The translations under genes were made by a program, and so were the position numbers. Shown here one piece after another: positions 23,021 to 32,245 of a stretch of DNA of 34,293 nt. This stretch comes from Bacteroidota bacterium (GTDB lineage: Bacteria > Bacteroidota > Bacteroidia > Bacteroidales > Prolixibacteraceae). Location: the NCBI GenBank assembly GCA_021849365.1, contig JAJZSZ010000010.1, positions 1-34,293 on the forward strand, written 5' to 3'. Every line of letters begins with the position of its first letter. Positions within the stretch are counted from its first letter, which is position 1. Under the pieces are notes generated by a model. That model was given only the letters and a program-made list of their open reading frames with translations. It did not search any database and was not told where the DNA came from.

Positions 23021-23403
23021 TTTCACCTCCCATTCCCGGTGAAAAAATACTTGTTCGTTTCGACGGAATCTGTATTTTATGCAGCAAAACTGTGAGATTT
23101 ATACTGAAAGCCGATCGAAAGAAAAAGTTTCAATTTCAATCACTTCAAAGCACTAGTGATAGTCAAGATTTTGAGACGATTATCGTGCTGGAAGGTAAAA
23201 AAACATACACACATTTCGATGCTGTTCTTAAAATTGGGAAAGAGCTGGGCGGAATATATCGTATGGTTGCAGTCTTTCATATTCTGCCCCAAAGCTGGAG
23301 AAAATCGATATACCTATGGATTGCCCGAAACCGGTTTCTCTGGTTTGGAAAAAGAGAATCGTGCTATTTGCCTTCAAAAGAAGAAAAAGACCGCTTTATT
23401 TAA
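23017..23403 (+). CDS. DCC-family thiol-disulphide oxidoreductase-like protein (DUF393)
   Basis: This 128-residue protein has the signature VRFDGICILCSKTVRFILKAD near its start (CxxC at about residues 20-23), FQFQSLQS, and a W-rich C-terminal half (PQSWRKSIYLWIARNR) typical of DUF393/DCC proteins. The biochemical role of the family is poorly known. Its ATG overlaps the TGA of the amidase gene (ATGA), so translation is coupled. It converges with the DUF4924 gene with a four-base overlap of stop regions. Confidence 0.85.
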   Translation: MISPPIPGEKILVRFDGICILCSKTVRFILKADRKKKFQFQSLQSTSDSQDFETIIVLEGKKTYTHFDAVLKIGKELGGIYRMVAVFHILPQSWRKSIYLWIARNRFLWFGKRESCYLPSKEEKDRFI

Positions 23404-23960
23404 AACTCGAAATAGTCGTTTTCAAACTGAATATACCGAGCCGATAAGTGACCAATCTGACGAGCAAAGTTAGCTATGGTTTCCTGTGTTTCAGACGAAA
23501 TTTCTGAACTTTTAAGTCTTAACAACATAAATCCATAGAGTGCATTCAGACAAACCGACACTTCGTTTTTTGAATCATCATTCGAACGAAGCTCGCTTAT
23601 TGTGCCAGCATTTAATTGGTAAAGCCTCACATATTCCGGATCGTTTCGAACTTCAAGCATTTTAAGGTGAAACTCATTCAAATCGTTCACAAGGTTTACC
23701 AATACCTGTATATGCCCTTTTTCCTGAACATGTTCCTTTTCCATCATTACAGCCAGATTGGTGTACCAGTCGATTAGCTCCTTTTTAGCAGCGCCTTCAA
23801 CATTAAACCGGTTGACTAATTGTTGTTCAATCAATTCAGGATTAAACGAGCAGGCCCGCAGCGAATCCTCGGTTTGCCACATATACAAAATATATTCGGC
23901 AATGTTCGTTTTTCGTAATTCCCTGGCTATTAACATCAGTTCAGAAGGTTTGCTAAACAT
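23400..23960 (-). CDS. DUF4924 family protein
   Basis: About 186 residues, alpha-helical and cytoplasmic. LIARELRKTNIAEYILYMWQTEDSLRAC matches the conserved N-terminus of the Bacteroidota-specific DUF4924 family, which has no known function. I chose the ATG at 23960, which overlaps the stop of hslR; the ATG at 23936 fits the family's usual start even better, and 23972 is also open. It is the last gene of a minus-strand run beginning with L25. Confidence 0.75.
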   Translation of the reverse strand: MFSKPSELMLIARELRKTNIAEYILYMWQTEDSLRACSFNPELIEQQLVNRFNVEGAAKKELIDWYTNLAVMMEKEHVQEKGHIQVLVNLVNDLNEFHLKMLEVRNDPEYVRLYQLNAGTISELRSNDDSKNEVSVCLNALYGFMLLRLKSSEISSETQETIANFARQIGHLSARYIQFENDYFEF

Positions 23961-24330
23961 TAAAAAAATCATCCAGATCGCGGCGTTCTTTCTTGGTTGG
24001 ACGACCAGTTCCCCGTTCGCGATTAAAAAAGTTCATATTTTTTTGCATCTCCATAATTTCGAGCTCGGAAGCAGGGGTGGTTTCAACCATAAATTCAGGA
24101 ACCATTTTGGCAGCCATTCGGTTTTCGGTTAGTGCAAGCACTTTGTAACTGCGGGTAATCGGAGGACGGCGCAATTGAATGGTCTCGCCTTCTTTCAGCT
24201 CTCGCGAAGGTTTCACTGGCACGCCGTTAATGGAAACTTTTCCCTTCCGGCATTCTTCTGATGCCTGGCTGCGTGTTTTGTACAAACGCACTGCAAAAAG
24301 CCATTTATCGATGCGAACACCCTCGGACAT
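23953..24330 (-). CDS. hslR: S4-domain RNA-binding protein, Hsp15/HslR-like
   Basis: This 125-residue protein has an S4 domain at about 6-60: RIDKWLFAVRLYKTRSQASEECRKGKVSINGVPVKPSRELKEGE. A basic C-terminus (RGTGRPTKKERRDL) matches the ribosome-associated heat-shock protein Hsp15, which in E. coli binds free 50S subunits carrying a nascent chain. It lies two bases after pth and overlaps the DUF4924 gene, so it belongs to the translation operon. Confidence 0.88.
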   Translation of the reverse strand: MSEGVRIDKWLFAVRLYKTRSQASEECRKGKVSINGVPVKPSRELKEGETIQLRRPPITRSYKVLALTENRMAAKMVPEFMVETTPASELEIMEMQKNMNFFNRERGTGRPTKKERRDLDDFFNV

Positions 24331-24332
24331 GG

Positions 24333-24899
24333 TTATTTCTTTTTATTAAAGAAAGTCATTGTTTGAGCAACTCCAATGGTAGCAAAGCTTTTAATGATTT
24401 CGATTGAAGTATCAATCAACGCCGGAAGCTCAAGTTTTTCTTCTTTCTTCCATTCGCCCAACACGTAATCAACCTGCTGCCCCTTGCCAAAGTTATCACC
24501 AATTCCAAATCGGAGCCGGGCATAATCCTGACTTCCAAGTACCTGATGAATGTTTTTCAGCCCGTTGTGGCCAGCATCGCTACCCTTTGCTCGTAAACGC
24601 AGCGACCCAAGCGGAAGCGCCAGATCATCGACCACAACTAAGAGATTCTCGATCGGAATATTTTCCTTTTGCATCCAGTAATTGATGGCCTTACCACTCA
24701 AATTCATATAAGTGGTTGGTTTCAGCAAAATGAGTGTCCGGCTTTTGAATTTGTATTCTGTAACCCAGCCATGACGCCCATCGCTAAAAACAATATTGGA
24801 CGCATCTGCAAGAGCGTCCAATATTTTAAATCCTATATTATGCCGGGTATTTTCGTATTCTTTCCCCGGATTTCCAAGTCCTGCAATAAGATATTTCAA
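24333..24899 (-). CDS. pth: Peptidyl-tRNA hydrolase
   Basis: This 188-residue cytoplasmic enzyme releases tRNA from prematurely ended peptidyl-tRNA. Conserved residues are all present: Asn10 (LGNPG), His20 (TRHNIGF), Asn66 (TTYMNLSG), Asp91 (VVDDLALP) and Asn112 (AGHNGL). The length is normal. It lies 21 bases downstream of the L25 gene, an order common in bacteria. Confidence 0.95.
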   Translation of the reverse strand: MKYLIAGLGNPGKEYENTRHNIGFKILDALADASNIVFSDGRHGWVTEYKFKSRTLILLKPTTYMNLSGKAINYWMQKENIPIENLLVVVDDLALPLGSLRLRAKGSDAGHNGLKNIHQVLGSQDYARLRFGIGDNFGKGQQVDYVLGEWKKEEKLELPALIDTSIEIIKSFATIGVAQTMTFFNKKK

Positions 24900-24920
24900 G
24901 ACAATATTAATTTAACAAGA

Positions 24921-25490
24921 TTATCCTTTTCCTTTTGCAGCTCTTGCAGCACGTGTTACCATAATGGTTACAACCGGAACAGCTTTCGCATTAAGGAATT
25001 CAAGGTTTTCACGTTGAAGTGATCCAACTTTAATACTCTGACCAAGATCAAGATCATCAACATTGATTACAATTGAATCAGGAAGATCTTTAGTTAAAGC
25101 TTTTACCTTCAAAGTACGAAGATTCAGTTTCAGTTTACCCCCTTTACGGATACCTTTGGCGAAACCTTCAGTTTTTACAGGAATTTCAATTTTAATTGGT
25201 TTTTTCTCGCTGGTGCGAAGGAAGTCAACATGTAACAGTTTTTCTTCAACCGGATGGAATTGTGAATCCTGAATAATTGAAGGATAAACAGTACCGTCGA
25301 TATCCAAGTCAACCAAATATACGTTTGGTGTATAAATCAGCGGTTTAAACTCTTTTTCAGAAGCATAGAAATGGATTGGCTCGTCGCCACCATAAAGTAC
25401 TCCGGGAACTAATCCTTCTGCACGAAGATTTTTGGCATCTTTTTTACCAAGTAATTCTCTCTTTGTGCCTTTAATCGAAATTGATTTCAT
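24921..25490 (-). CDS. rplY: 50S ribosomal protein L25 (Ctc form)
   Basis: 189 residues from the ATG at 25490 (MKSISIKGTKRELLGKKDAKNLRAEG...); a longer reading to 25550 would add a non-homologous tail. The N-terminal 5S rRNA-binding domain (VPGVLYGGDEP) is followed by the TL5/Ctc C-terminal domain (LLHVDFLRT, VKTEGFAKGIRKGG, PDSIVINVDDLDLGQSIKVG). It heads the run L25-pth-hslR-DUF4924. Confidence 0.93.
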   Translation of the reverse strand: MKSISIKGTKRELLGKKDAKNLRAEGLVPGVLYGGDEPIHFYASEKEFKPLIYTPNVYLVDLDIDGTVYPSIIQDSQFHPVEEKLLHVDFLRTSEKKPIKIEIPVKTEGFAKGIRKGGKLKLNLRTLKVKALTKDLPDSIVINVDDLDLGQSIKVGSLQRENLEFLNAKAVPVVTIMVTRAARAAKGKG

Positions 25491-25529
25491 TTTACTTGTT
25501 TTAAATATTAGATTATGGTACTCAGTCCT

Positions 25530-25547
25530 CCCTTTACGATGAAAGGG
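25530..25547 (-). promoter_or_regulatory. Short hairpin in the L25 leader
   Basis: CCCTTT and AAAGGG form a small stem 40 bases upstream of the L25 start, in a leader of about 90 bases if transcription starts at the -7 element near 25588. It may have a role in autoregulation; this is weak. Confidence 0.25.
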
Positions 25548-25587
25548 CAAACAGCATGCATAACATGTGCCTTAGGAAAAAGCGGTG

Positions 25588-25595
25588 CAAATATA
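25588..25595 (-). promoter_or_regulatory. -7 promoter element of the L25-pth operon
   Basis: TATATTTG on the minus strand matches TAnnTTTG, between the L25 and prs genes. No clear -33 element. Confidence 0.4.
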
Positions 25596-25600
25596 TACAA

Positions 25601-26539
25601 TTAACCGTAATACATCGAACTAATCGACTGATTTTTATAAACTCTTTCAATTGCTTCACCCATTGCTCCTGCAATTGGGATATACTTAATTTTTGCTGAT
25701 TCTTTCTTTCCAGGAATAGAGTCGGTAAAATAAACCTCAGTTAATGCCGATTTCTCAATGTTTTCGTATGCTTTACCCGAAAGAACTCCGTGTGCGGCAA
25801 AAGCGCGAACGCTGGAAGCGCCTTTTTCCATCATCAGGTCGGCAGCTTTGGCAATTGTTCCGGCGGTGTCAATAAGATCATCAACCAAAATAACATCTTT
25901 ACCTTTTACATCTCCAATCAGCGTCATGCTGTCAACCACATTGGCTTTTGCGCGTGATTTGTGACAAATTACCATATCGGTCCCGAGCATTTTAGCATAG
26001 GTATTGGCTCGTTTTGTTCCACCAACATCAGGCGAGGCTACAACCAGATTTTTAAGCCCCATCTTCCCGATAAACGGAATGAAAAGCGAAGAAGCATACA
26101 AATGGTCAACCGGAACGTTGAAAAATCCCTGAATCTGATCAGCATGGAGGTCCATGGTAATCACGCGATCGGCACCTGCCGCCGAAAGTAAATCGGCAAT
26201 CAATTTAGCACCAATAGAAACACGTGGCTTATCTTTTCGGTCCTGACGTGCATATCCAAAATAAGGAATAACGGCAATAATTTTGTAAGCAGAAGCTCTT
26301 TTTGCAGCATCAATCATCAGTAATAATTCCATCAGATTGTCAGCCGGCGGTGGAGTTGATTGCACAATAAAAACATGCGAACCACGAATGGTTTCCTCAT
26401 AGCAGGGTTCAAACTCTCCATCCGAAAAAACCGGACAGGATGATTTTCCCAATTCTACGCCCAAACTTTCGCATATCCGTTTGGTCAGGTCCATGCTGTT
26501 TGTGCACGAAAAAACTTTCAGGGGATCTTTTCTTGACAT
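25601..26539 (-). CDS. prs: Ribose-phosphate pyrophosphokinase
   Basis: This 312-residue enzyme makes PRPP from ribose-5-phosphate and ATP. Hallmarks are FSDGEFEP, QSTPPPADNLMELL, GYARQDRK, MDLHADQIQGFF (metal-binding), VASPDVGGTKRA and the PRPP loop VILVDDLIDTAGTI. Length and order are normal. It lies upstream of L25, a neighbour pair often seen in bacteria. Confidence 0.95.
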   Translation of the reverse strand: MSRKDPLKVFSCTNSMDLTKRICESLGVELGKSSCPVFSDGEFEPCYEETIRGSHVFIVQSTPPPADNLMELLLMIDAAKRASAYKIIAVIPYFGYARQDRKDKPRVSIGAKLIADLLSAAGADRVITMDLHADQIQGFFNVPVDHLYASSLFIPFIGKMGLKNLVVASPDVGGTKRANTYAKMLGTDMVICHKSRAKANVVDSMTLIGDVKGKDVILVDDLIDTAGTIAKAADLMMEKGASSVRAFAAHGVLSGKAYENIEKSALTEVYFTDSIPGKKESAKIKYIPIAGAMGEAIERVYKNQSISSMYYG

Positions 26540-26577
26540 ATCTTCCGATATTTATTTTGAGTTGTTGGAATTGCCGG

Positions 26578-26585
26578 CAAAGGTA
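26578..26585 (-). promoter_or_regulatory. -7 promoter element of prs
   Basis: TACCTTTG on the minus strand matches TAnnTTTG, 38 bases upstream of the prs ATG. No -33 match found. Confidence 0.4.
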
Positions 26586-26677
26586 AAAAAAACTTGCTGA
26601 TGTATCTTTTATTTATTTAATAAGTTCGCAACATCATCAACTCATCAAATACAATACACTAAAAATAAGCAAGTTAA

Positions 26678-27268
26678 TCACGATTTATTTACATTCTCAA
26701 TAAAAGAAATTATCTCTTCGCGTCCGGTACCTTCGTGCGACGAACTAACCAGCATTGGAGGCAATTCTTCCCATAACTTTTTAAGTTCCTTTGAATAAGC
26801 TTCCACATTTTTGGCAACCGAAACTTTTCCCAATTTATCGGCCTTCGTGAAAATAATTGCAAATGGAATCTGATTCTCGCCCAGCCAGGTTATAAATTCA
26901 ATGTCGATTTTTTGAGCCGGATGCCTGACATCAATCAGCACAAACAAACAATACAGGTTTTCGCGTTGCAGAATATAGTTGCTGATCAGTTTCTGAAACT
27001 TCTCTTTAGCCGAAATCGACACCTTGGCATATCCATATCCCGGTAAATCAACCAAATACCAACTATCGTCGATAATGAAATGATTAATTAATTGTGTTTT
27101 ACCTGGCTTTACCGACACCTTGGCCAAACCATTCTGACCAACAAGCATATTAACCAACGATGATTTGCCTACATTCGACCGGCCAATAAAAGCATACTCC
27201 GGACGATCGGGCGCCGGGCACTTTTTGACATCGGTATTGCTGGTTAAAAATCGAGCCTGTTTGATCAT
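26678..27268 (-). CDS. engB: Ribosome-biogenesis GTPase EngB (YihA/YsxC)
   Basis: This 196-residue small GTPase has G1 GRSNVGKSSL (about 29-38), G2 with GKTQLINHF, G3 DLPGYGYA, G4 TKADKLG and G5 SSHEGTG. EngB acts in assembly of the large ribosomal subunit. The gap of 138 bases to prs argues for a separate transcript; manA lies 44 bases upstream on the same strand. Confidence 0.95.
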   Translation of the reverse strand: MIKQARFLTSNTDVKKCPAPDRPEYAFIGRSNVGKSSLVNMLVGQNGLAKVSVKPGKTQLINHFIIDDSWYLVDLPGYGYAKVSISAKEKFQKLISNYILQRENLYCLFVLIDVRHPAQKIDIEFITWLGENQIPFAIIFTKADKLGKVSVAKNVEAYSKELKKLWEELPPMLVSSSHEGTGREEIISFIENVNKS

Positions 27269-27312
27269 GGATTCATTTCAAAATATTGGAGCAATAACTT
27301 TACTCCAGTTTA

Positions 27313-28296
27313 TTAACCAATATACACTTCGAGTAATTTAGCCGAAGCAGAAACCGGTTTCAGGTGTACATTTTCAATCGAAGCCGGAATCAAAATCGTT
27401 TCACCTTTCTGAATTAACTCCGAACCAGATTCTGTCTCAACAACAACCTCACCGTCGAGGCATATGTATATAACAAACGAATCGAGTTTATTGTAATCTT
27501 TTTCAACAACGTTATTAAGCTCAAGAACATTGGTTGTAAAGTATTTGCAACTTGCCAACTCAACCGATTCGTTGGGTTTTACCTCATAACTGGTTTTATA
27601 TTCGGGGAAAAGTGTATAATCAATGGCATCCAGAGCCAAATCGGTGTGCAATTCACGCGTATTTCCTTTATCGTCGCGGCGATCGTAATCGTAAATGCGG
27701 TAAGTGATATCCGAAGTTTGCTGAATTTCGGCTAACAAAATTCCTTTTCCAATGGCATGAACACGTCCGGCCGGAATGAAAAACACATCACCTTCCGATA
27801 CTTCCTCAAAATTAAGGATGTCGGTCAATTCCACTTTTTCAAGCTTTTCAAGGTATTTCTCCTGATCAACCTGCTGATTGAATCCAGACTGAAGTTTTGC
27901 TCCTTTATCGGCCTGCATTACGTACCACATCTCTGTTTTCCCGTACGAATTGTGTCGCTCTGCAGCCATTTCATCATCGGGATGAACCTGTATGGAAAGA
28001 TCGTCGTTGGCGTCAATAAACTTAATTAGCAAAGGGAACTCGTTGCCATAGGTTTCAAAAACCTGATCACCAACCAAATCACCCATGTACACCTCAATAA
28101 GTTCGTTCAGGTTATTTCCGGCAAGGTAACCGTTGGTTGCAACCGACACGTTGCCCTCCACGCCTGAAAGTTCCCAGCTTTCGCCACAATTGGGCAAATT
28201 GCCAAAATCTTTATTCAGAACTGTTTTAATTTTATTGCCGCCCCATATTTTATCCTTGTATATTGGCGTAAACTTAAGTGGATACAATCCTTCCAT
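27313..28296 (-). CDS. manA: Class I mannose-6-phosphate isomerase
   Basis: This 327-residue cupin-fold zinc enzyme interconverts mannose-6-phosphate and fructose-6-phosphate. Signatures are IWGGNKIK, QVHPDDEMA and KTEMWYV (zinc ligands), GRVHAIGKGILLAEIQQTSDITYRIYDYDR, and a C-terminal cupin half with GETILIPAS. It resembles the short Bacteroidota/Firmicutes-type enzyme. No neighbour points to a dedicated mannose pathway. Confidence 0.93.
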   Translation of the reverse strand: MEGLYPLKFTPIYKDKIWGGNKIKTVLNKDFGNLPNCGESWELSGVEGNVSVATNGYLAGNNLNELIEVYMGDLVGDQVFETYGNEFPLLIKFIDANDDLSIQVHPDDEMAAERHNSYGKTEMWYVMQADKGAKLQSGFNQQVDQEKYLEKLEKVELTDILNFEEVSEGDVFFIPAGRVHAIGKGILLAEIQQTSDITYRIYDYDRRDDKGNTRELHTDLALDAIDYTLFPEYKTSYEVKPNESVELASCKYFTTNVLELNNVVEKDYNKLDSFVIYICLDGEVVVETESGSELIQKGETILIPASIENVHLKPVSASAKLLEVYIG

Positions 28297-28349
28297 GCGT
28301 TAAAGAATGATTAAATTTATTTTTAAGTCCCGGCTAAATGCTCCGAAAC

Positions 28350-28652
28350 CTAGAATTCGAAATCGACAGCAGCACGTTCAACGGCATGTTGACCAATTAA
28401 ATCGGCAACTTTTACATGCTCCGGATGAACACGGTAAACATCCAGATCGGCAACAGTTTCGAAGTGAGAGATCAAACAAATATCATATGATTTTGCAGCC
28501 AATTCGTAATTAACACCGACTTCGATGTGCTTCAATTCTTTTATTTTACCAGAAAGGCCCAGCAACGCATCTTCAATCGAGCCGATTACATTCTGTTTCT
28601 CGCTTTCCGAATTGTATTTTTTCAGTTTAAACAGTACAACGTGATTAATCAT
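28350..28652 (-). CDS. Dabb-family stress-responsive A/B barrel protein
   Basis: 100 residues, one ferredoxin-like Dabb domain: INHVVLFKLKKY, ELKHIEVGVNYELA, YDICLISHFETVADLDVYRVHPEHVKV. Members are small dimeric proteins of varied or unknown function. Divergent from udk. Confidence 0.88.
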   Translation of the reverse strand: MINHVVLFKLKKYNSESEKQNVIGSIEDALLGLSGKIKELKHIEVGVNYELAAKSYDICLISHFETVADLDVYRVHPEHVKVADLIGQHAVERAAVDFEF

Positions 28653-28726
28653 AACAGCATTTTTTATTTTTCTGTTGCGAAGTTAACATTTTCTGTCCTC
28701 TGTTTCACAACGTGCAATTTTACTTA

Positions 28727-28756
28727 TTGATATAGCCCGACACTTGATTATCTTTG
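28727..28756 (+). promoter_or_regulatory. Promoter of udk
   Basis: TTG (28727-28729), 19-base spacer, TATCTTTG (28749-28756): a full Bacteroidota promoter. Transcription would start near 28763, only about 10 bases before the ATG. Confidence 0.7.
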
Positions 28757-28772
28757 GAGAAAATATATCTCT

Positions 28773-29381
28773 ATGTTAGTAATTGGAATTGCCGGCGGAA
28801 CCGGTTCAGGAAAAACAACAGTTGTAAAAAAGATTATCGAGAACCTGCCTGCCGGCGAAGTTGCTGTTATTTCGCAGGATTCGTATTACAAAGACAATAG
28901 CCAACTTCCGCTTGAAGAAAGGCAAAAAATCAATTTCGACCATCCGGCATCCATCGAATTTGAACTTTTAGTCGAGCACATTAAAAAGCTAAAGGCCGGC
29001 GAATCGGTTCAGGAACCCATCTATTCGTACCTAACCTGCACCCGTGCTGAAGAAACACGCGAAATAAAACCGAAATCAGTAGTAATTATCGAAGGAATTC
29101 TGGTTCTCTTCCCGGCTATTTTACGTGAACAAATGGGCATTAAAGTGTTCGTTGACTGCGACTCGGATGTGCGGCTGTCGAGGGTTATTCAGCGCGATAT
29201 CATTGAACGGGGCCGGAACGTACAGATGGTTTTAGACCGCTATGCAAAAACCGTGCGCCCCAGCCATATACAGTTTATTGAACCAACCAAGCAATTTGCC
29301 GATATCATTGTACCGGAAGGAGGAGACAATACTGTTGCAATCAATATATTAACCAACTACATACAACAAAATCTCAAATAA
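28773..29381 (+). CDS. udk: Uridine kinase
   Basis: This 202-residue nucleoside kinase phosphorylates uridine/cytidine (pyrimidine salvage). The P-loop GGTGSGKTT is at about residues 8-16, followed by ISQDSYYKD, FDHPASIEFELL, IIEGILVL and RVIQRDIIERGR. It is first in a plus-strand run with the exonuclease (one base between stop and start) and the TPR-kinase. Confidence 0.95.
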   Translation: MLVIGIAGGTGSGKTTVVKKIIENLPAGEVAVISQDSYYKDNSQLPLEERQKINFDHPASIEFELLVEHIKKLKAGESVQEPIYSYLTCTRAEETREIKPKSVVIIEGILVLFPAILREQMGIKVFVDCDSDVRLSRVIQRDIIERGRNVQMVLDRYAKTVRPSHIQFIEPTKQFADIIVPEGGDNTVAINILTNYIQQNLK

Positions 29382-29382
29382 T

Positions 29383-30105
29383 ATGCTCGAAACGATTTCT
29401 TCTGAAGATATTCTGTTTATTGACATCGAAACTGTTCCTCAGAGCGCCTCTTTCACCGAACTTCCAGAGCATTTTCAAAAGCTTTGGGACAAAAAATCGG
29501 TTTATTTCAGGGATGAAAATCAGGCTGCAGTTGATGTTTATGAGCGCGCCGGCATTTACGCCGAATTCGGAAGAATCATTTGTATTTCGGCCGGAGTAAT
29601 TATCCAGAAGAACGGAGAGCGGTTTTACAGGGTGAAATCGTTTCACGATCCGGATGAGAAAAAACTGTTATCGGCGTTTAACGACATGCTTGAAAAGTTC
29701 ACATCCAATGCAGGCAAAAAGCTTTGTGCCCACAACGGACTCGAATTCGACTATCCCTACATTGCCCGCCGTACCCTGATTAATGGACTCCGACTGCCCC
29801 GAATCCTTGACGTCTCAGGAGCCAAACCCTGGGAAATAAAAGACCGTTTGCTCGACACTCTCCAAATGTGGAAATTTGGTGACTACAAAAATTACACTTC
29901 GCTCGATTTACTTTGCGCCGTATTTAACATTCCAACGCCTAAAGATGATATTGACGGAAGCCAGGTTGCCCAGGTATATTACCAGGATGGCGACCTCGAC
30001 CGGATTATCCGCTACTGCGAAAAAGACACACTGGCTCTGGCAAACCTGATGCTACGGTACAAAGGCGAACCGATTATTCCTATTGAAAACTTGCTGATAG
30101 TTTAA
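29383..30105 (+). CDS. PolB-like 3'-5' exonuclease
   Basis: 240 residues resembling the predicted 3'-5' exonuclease family related to the proofreading domain of family B DNA polymerases. DEDDy motifs: LFIDIET at about 11-17, CAHNGLEFDYPYI, and YCEKDTLALANLML. No polymerase part is present. It starts one base after the udk stop, so the two are co-transcribed; the functional link is unclear. Confidence 0.85.
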   Translation: MLETISSEDILFIDIETVPQSASFTELPEHFQKLWDKKSVYFRDENQAAVDVYERAGIYAEFGRIICISAGVIIQKNGERFYRVKSFHDPDEKKLLSAFNDMLEKFTSNAGKKLCAHNGLEFDYPYIARRTLINGLRLPRILDVSGAKPWEIKDRLLDTLQMWKFGDYKNYTSLDLLCAVFNIPTPKDDIDGSQVAQVYYQDGDLDRIIRYCEKDTLALANLMLRYKGEPIIPIENLLIV

Positions 30106-30118
30106 TCCTACTGCAATT

Positions 30119-32134
30119 ATGAAAAGGCTTTTTTCATTTCTCTTGGTTTTATTCTCAGTCTTTAACTTATTCTCCCAAACGCAGGTTGACAGTTTATTGC
30201 AATTGTCAAAAGATGCTCCTGAAAAGCAAAAAGCAGAATTGTATCTGGAGCTTTCACTTAAGTTTAAGGACGATACAGCAAAAAGTAATACCTACGCAAA
30301 AATGGCTTACCAGCTTGCGGTAAAAAACAACCAGCTGTCACTACAAGCCACGGCTTTGTACAATCAGGGCGAAATAAAATATAATTCTTCGGATTACCAT
30401 TTGGCAATACCTGAGTTCCATAAAGCTCTTTCCATTTACAAAAAAGTTAATGACACAATTAATGTTGTCAATTGCTATAAATTAATCGGGCTATGCTATT
30501 ACAATATGGATCAAGGAGATAAGGCCATCGAGCAATTTATAGAAGGAATGAAGATGTGTGAACACGACCCCAGAAATACAGCCAAGCTGCTTTCGAATAT
30601 GGCTATGACTCACACGCGAATGCGCAATCTGAATGATGCTATTTATTATTATCGCAAAGCGCTGGCAATAAACTCTTCGATTGAGAATCCCGAAGGCATG
30701 GCGGTAAACTACAATGGATTGGGCGAAATTTTCAAAACTCTTCATCAGCCCGATTCGGCCCTTGTATGCTACAAGAAAGCAAAAGAGCTAAATAGAAAAA
30801 CTGAATTTCAGGCCATTGCATTATCAAACATGGCTGGCATTTATATGAACTATCCGGATAGTATAAGCAAAGCTGTTGATTGCTTAAAACAATCGTGGGC
30901 AATTTTCAGACAATTGGGATTGTACCAGCATGAAGCTGAATTTAAACAAGGAATTGGTATAATTTTGCTTAAGCAAGGAAAATATAAACCTGCTATTCAG
31001 GCATTTCAAGAAAGCATAAAGATCAACGACAAATTTAACCGTGGGTTCAAAATAAAAACTACTTGTTATAATTTGTTGTCTAAAGTTTATGAGAGAACCG
31101 GCGATTACAAGTCGGCACTTATACACTTGAAACTTTATATCCAATATGCCGATAGCATGGAGCAAAAAGAAAAATACGATCGGTTAGCGAATCTTGAAAA
31201 ACGTTACGAAACGGAAAAGAAAGAAAATGAGATTGTGCGTTTACAAGCCAAGCAGGAATTGACTCTTATACAGCTCAAAAAAAATAAACAGTTAAAACAA
31301 CTTGGGATTACAGCGGCGCTACTCTTATTGCTGCTTGTATTTTTTGTTGAATTGAAATATCTCGACAAGATTAAATCGAACCGGATTCTGGAAAGTAAAA
31401 ACCGATTAATTGAAAAGAGTGAACAGGAGTTACGCGTACTAAATGCCTCAAAAAATAAATTCTTTTCGATTATTGCGCACGATTTGAAAAACCCGCTGCA
31501 CAATGTTTTGGGTTATTCCTATCTGCTGAATAATGACTATGAAAAATTTAAGGAAGAAGAGCGTCGCAAATTCGCAGGCGATATTTATCACTCTACCAAC
31601 AACATCTTCCGGTTGCTTCAAAACCTATTGGAGTGGTCGAGATCTCAAACCGGAAATCTGAACTTCTCCCCCGCCGTTGTTGAATATCAGCGTGTTCTGG
31701 ACAATTCACTAAGTGTACTGAAATCACTAGCCGACCAGAAAAACATAGCTATAAAAACCGGTTATAATCCTGATTTAAAAATATTTGCTGACCCGATCAT
31801 GATTGAAACAGTGTTGAGAAACCTAATAAATAATGCAATTAAGTTTACTCCGGAAGGTGGGCATATCGAAGTTTCGGCTAAAGAAGAAGATGGCCAGATT
31901 CTGGTCTCTGTGAGCGATTCAGGAATTGGAATTTCGGAAGAAGACTCGCAAAACCTATTCAGGATTGACTCGAAAGTTAAGCGAAAAGGAACAAACAACG
32001 AGGACGGTTCAGGACTTGGATTGATCCTGTGCCATGAATTTGTAGAAAAGCACAACGGGAAAATTTGGGTAGAAAGTACACCCGGTAAAGGCAGTGAATT
32101 TATTTTCAGTATTCCGGCCAAAGCAATTGCTTAA
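30119..32134 (+). CDS. TPR sensor histidine kinase
   Basis: This 671-residue membrane kinase has a signal peptide (about 1-20, LFSQTQ), a periplasmic TPR array (about 25-360: ALYNQGEIKYNSSDYHLA, GLCYYNMDQGDKAIEQF, LLSKVYERTGDYKSAL), a coiled-coil, one membrane helix (about 400-416), HisKA with His454 in IIAHDLKNPL, and HATPase_c with N-box Asn572 (NLINNAIKF), DSGIGIS and GSGLGLIL. No receiver domain or response regulator is adjacent, so the partner is elsewhere. It starts 13 bases after the exonuclease stop. The signal is unknown. Confidence 0.92.
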   Translation: MKRLFSFLLVLFSVFNLFSQTQVDSLLQLSKDAPEKQKAELYLELSLKFKDDTAKSNTYAKMAYQLAVKNNQLSLQATALYNQGEIKYNSSDYHLAIPEFHKALSIYKKVNDTINVVNCYKLIGLCYYNMDQGDKAIEQFIEGMKMCEHDPRNTAKLLSNMAMTHTRMRNLNDAIYYYRKALAINSSIENPEGMAVNYNGLGEIFKTLHQPDSALVCYKKAKELNRKTEFQAIALSNMAGIYMNYPDSISKAVDCLKQSWAIFRQLGLYQHEAEFKQGIGIILLKQGKYKPAIQAFQESIKINDKFNRGFKIKTTCYNLLSKVYERTGDYKSALIHLKLYIQYADSMEQKEKYDRLANLEKRYETEKKENEIVRLQAKQELTLIQLKKNKQLKQLGITAALLLLLLVFFVELKYLDKIKSNRILESKNRLIEKSEQELRVLNASKNKFFSIIAHDLKNPLHNVLGYSYLLNNDYEKFKEEERRKFAGDIYHSTNNIFRLLQNLLEWSRSQTGNLNFSPAVVEYQRVLDNSLSVLKSLADQKNIAIKTGYNPDLKIFADPIMIETVLRNLINNAIKFTPEGGHIEVSAKEEDGQILVSVSDSGIGISEEDSQNLFRIDSKVKRKGTNNEDGSGLGLILCHEFVEKHNGKIWVESTPGKGSEFIFSIPAKAIA

Positions 32135-32179
32135 ACCTAAAATGTAAGATTACTATTCATCGTTTCGAAATAATCTAAC

Positions 32180-32221
32180 GCAAAATCCCCAAAAAACAGA
32201 AATGTTTTTCGGGGATTTTGC
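32180..32221. terminator. Bidirectional terminator between the histidine kinase and DJ-1 genes
   Basis: GCAAAATCCCC pairs with GGGGATTTTGC and the inner A/T stretches (AAAAAAC, GTTTTT) extend the stem. It sits between converging stops (32134 and 32246). Confidence 0.85.
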
Positions 32222-32245
32222 TTCCAACTTCGGTCTTCCAGCTTT

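Noticed and set aside
25491-25550. ATG at 25550 as start of L25
   Set aside because: The added residues do not look like L25, whose conserved N-terminus begins at 25490.
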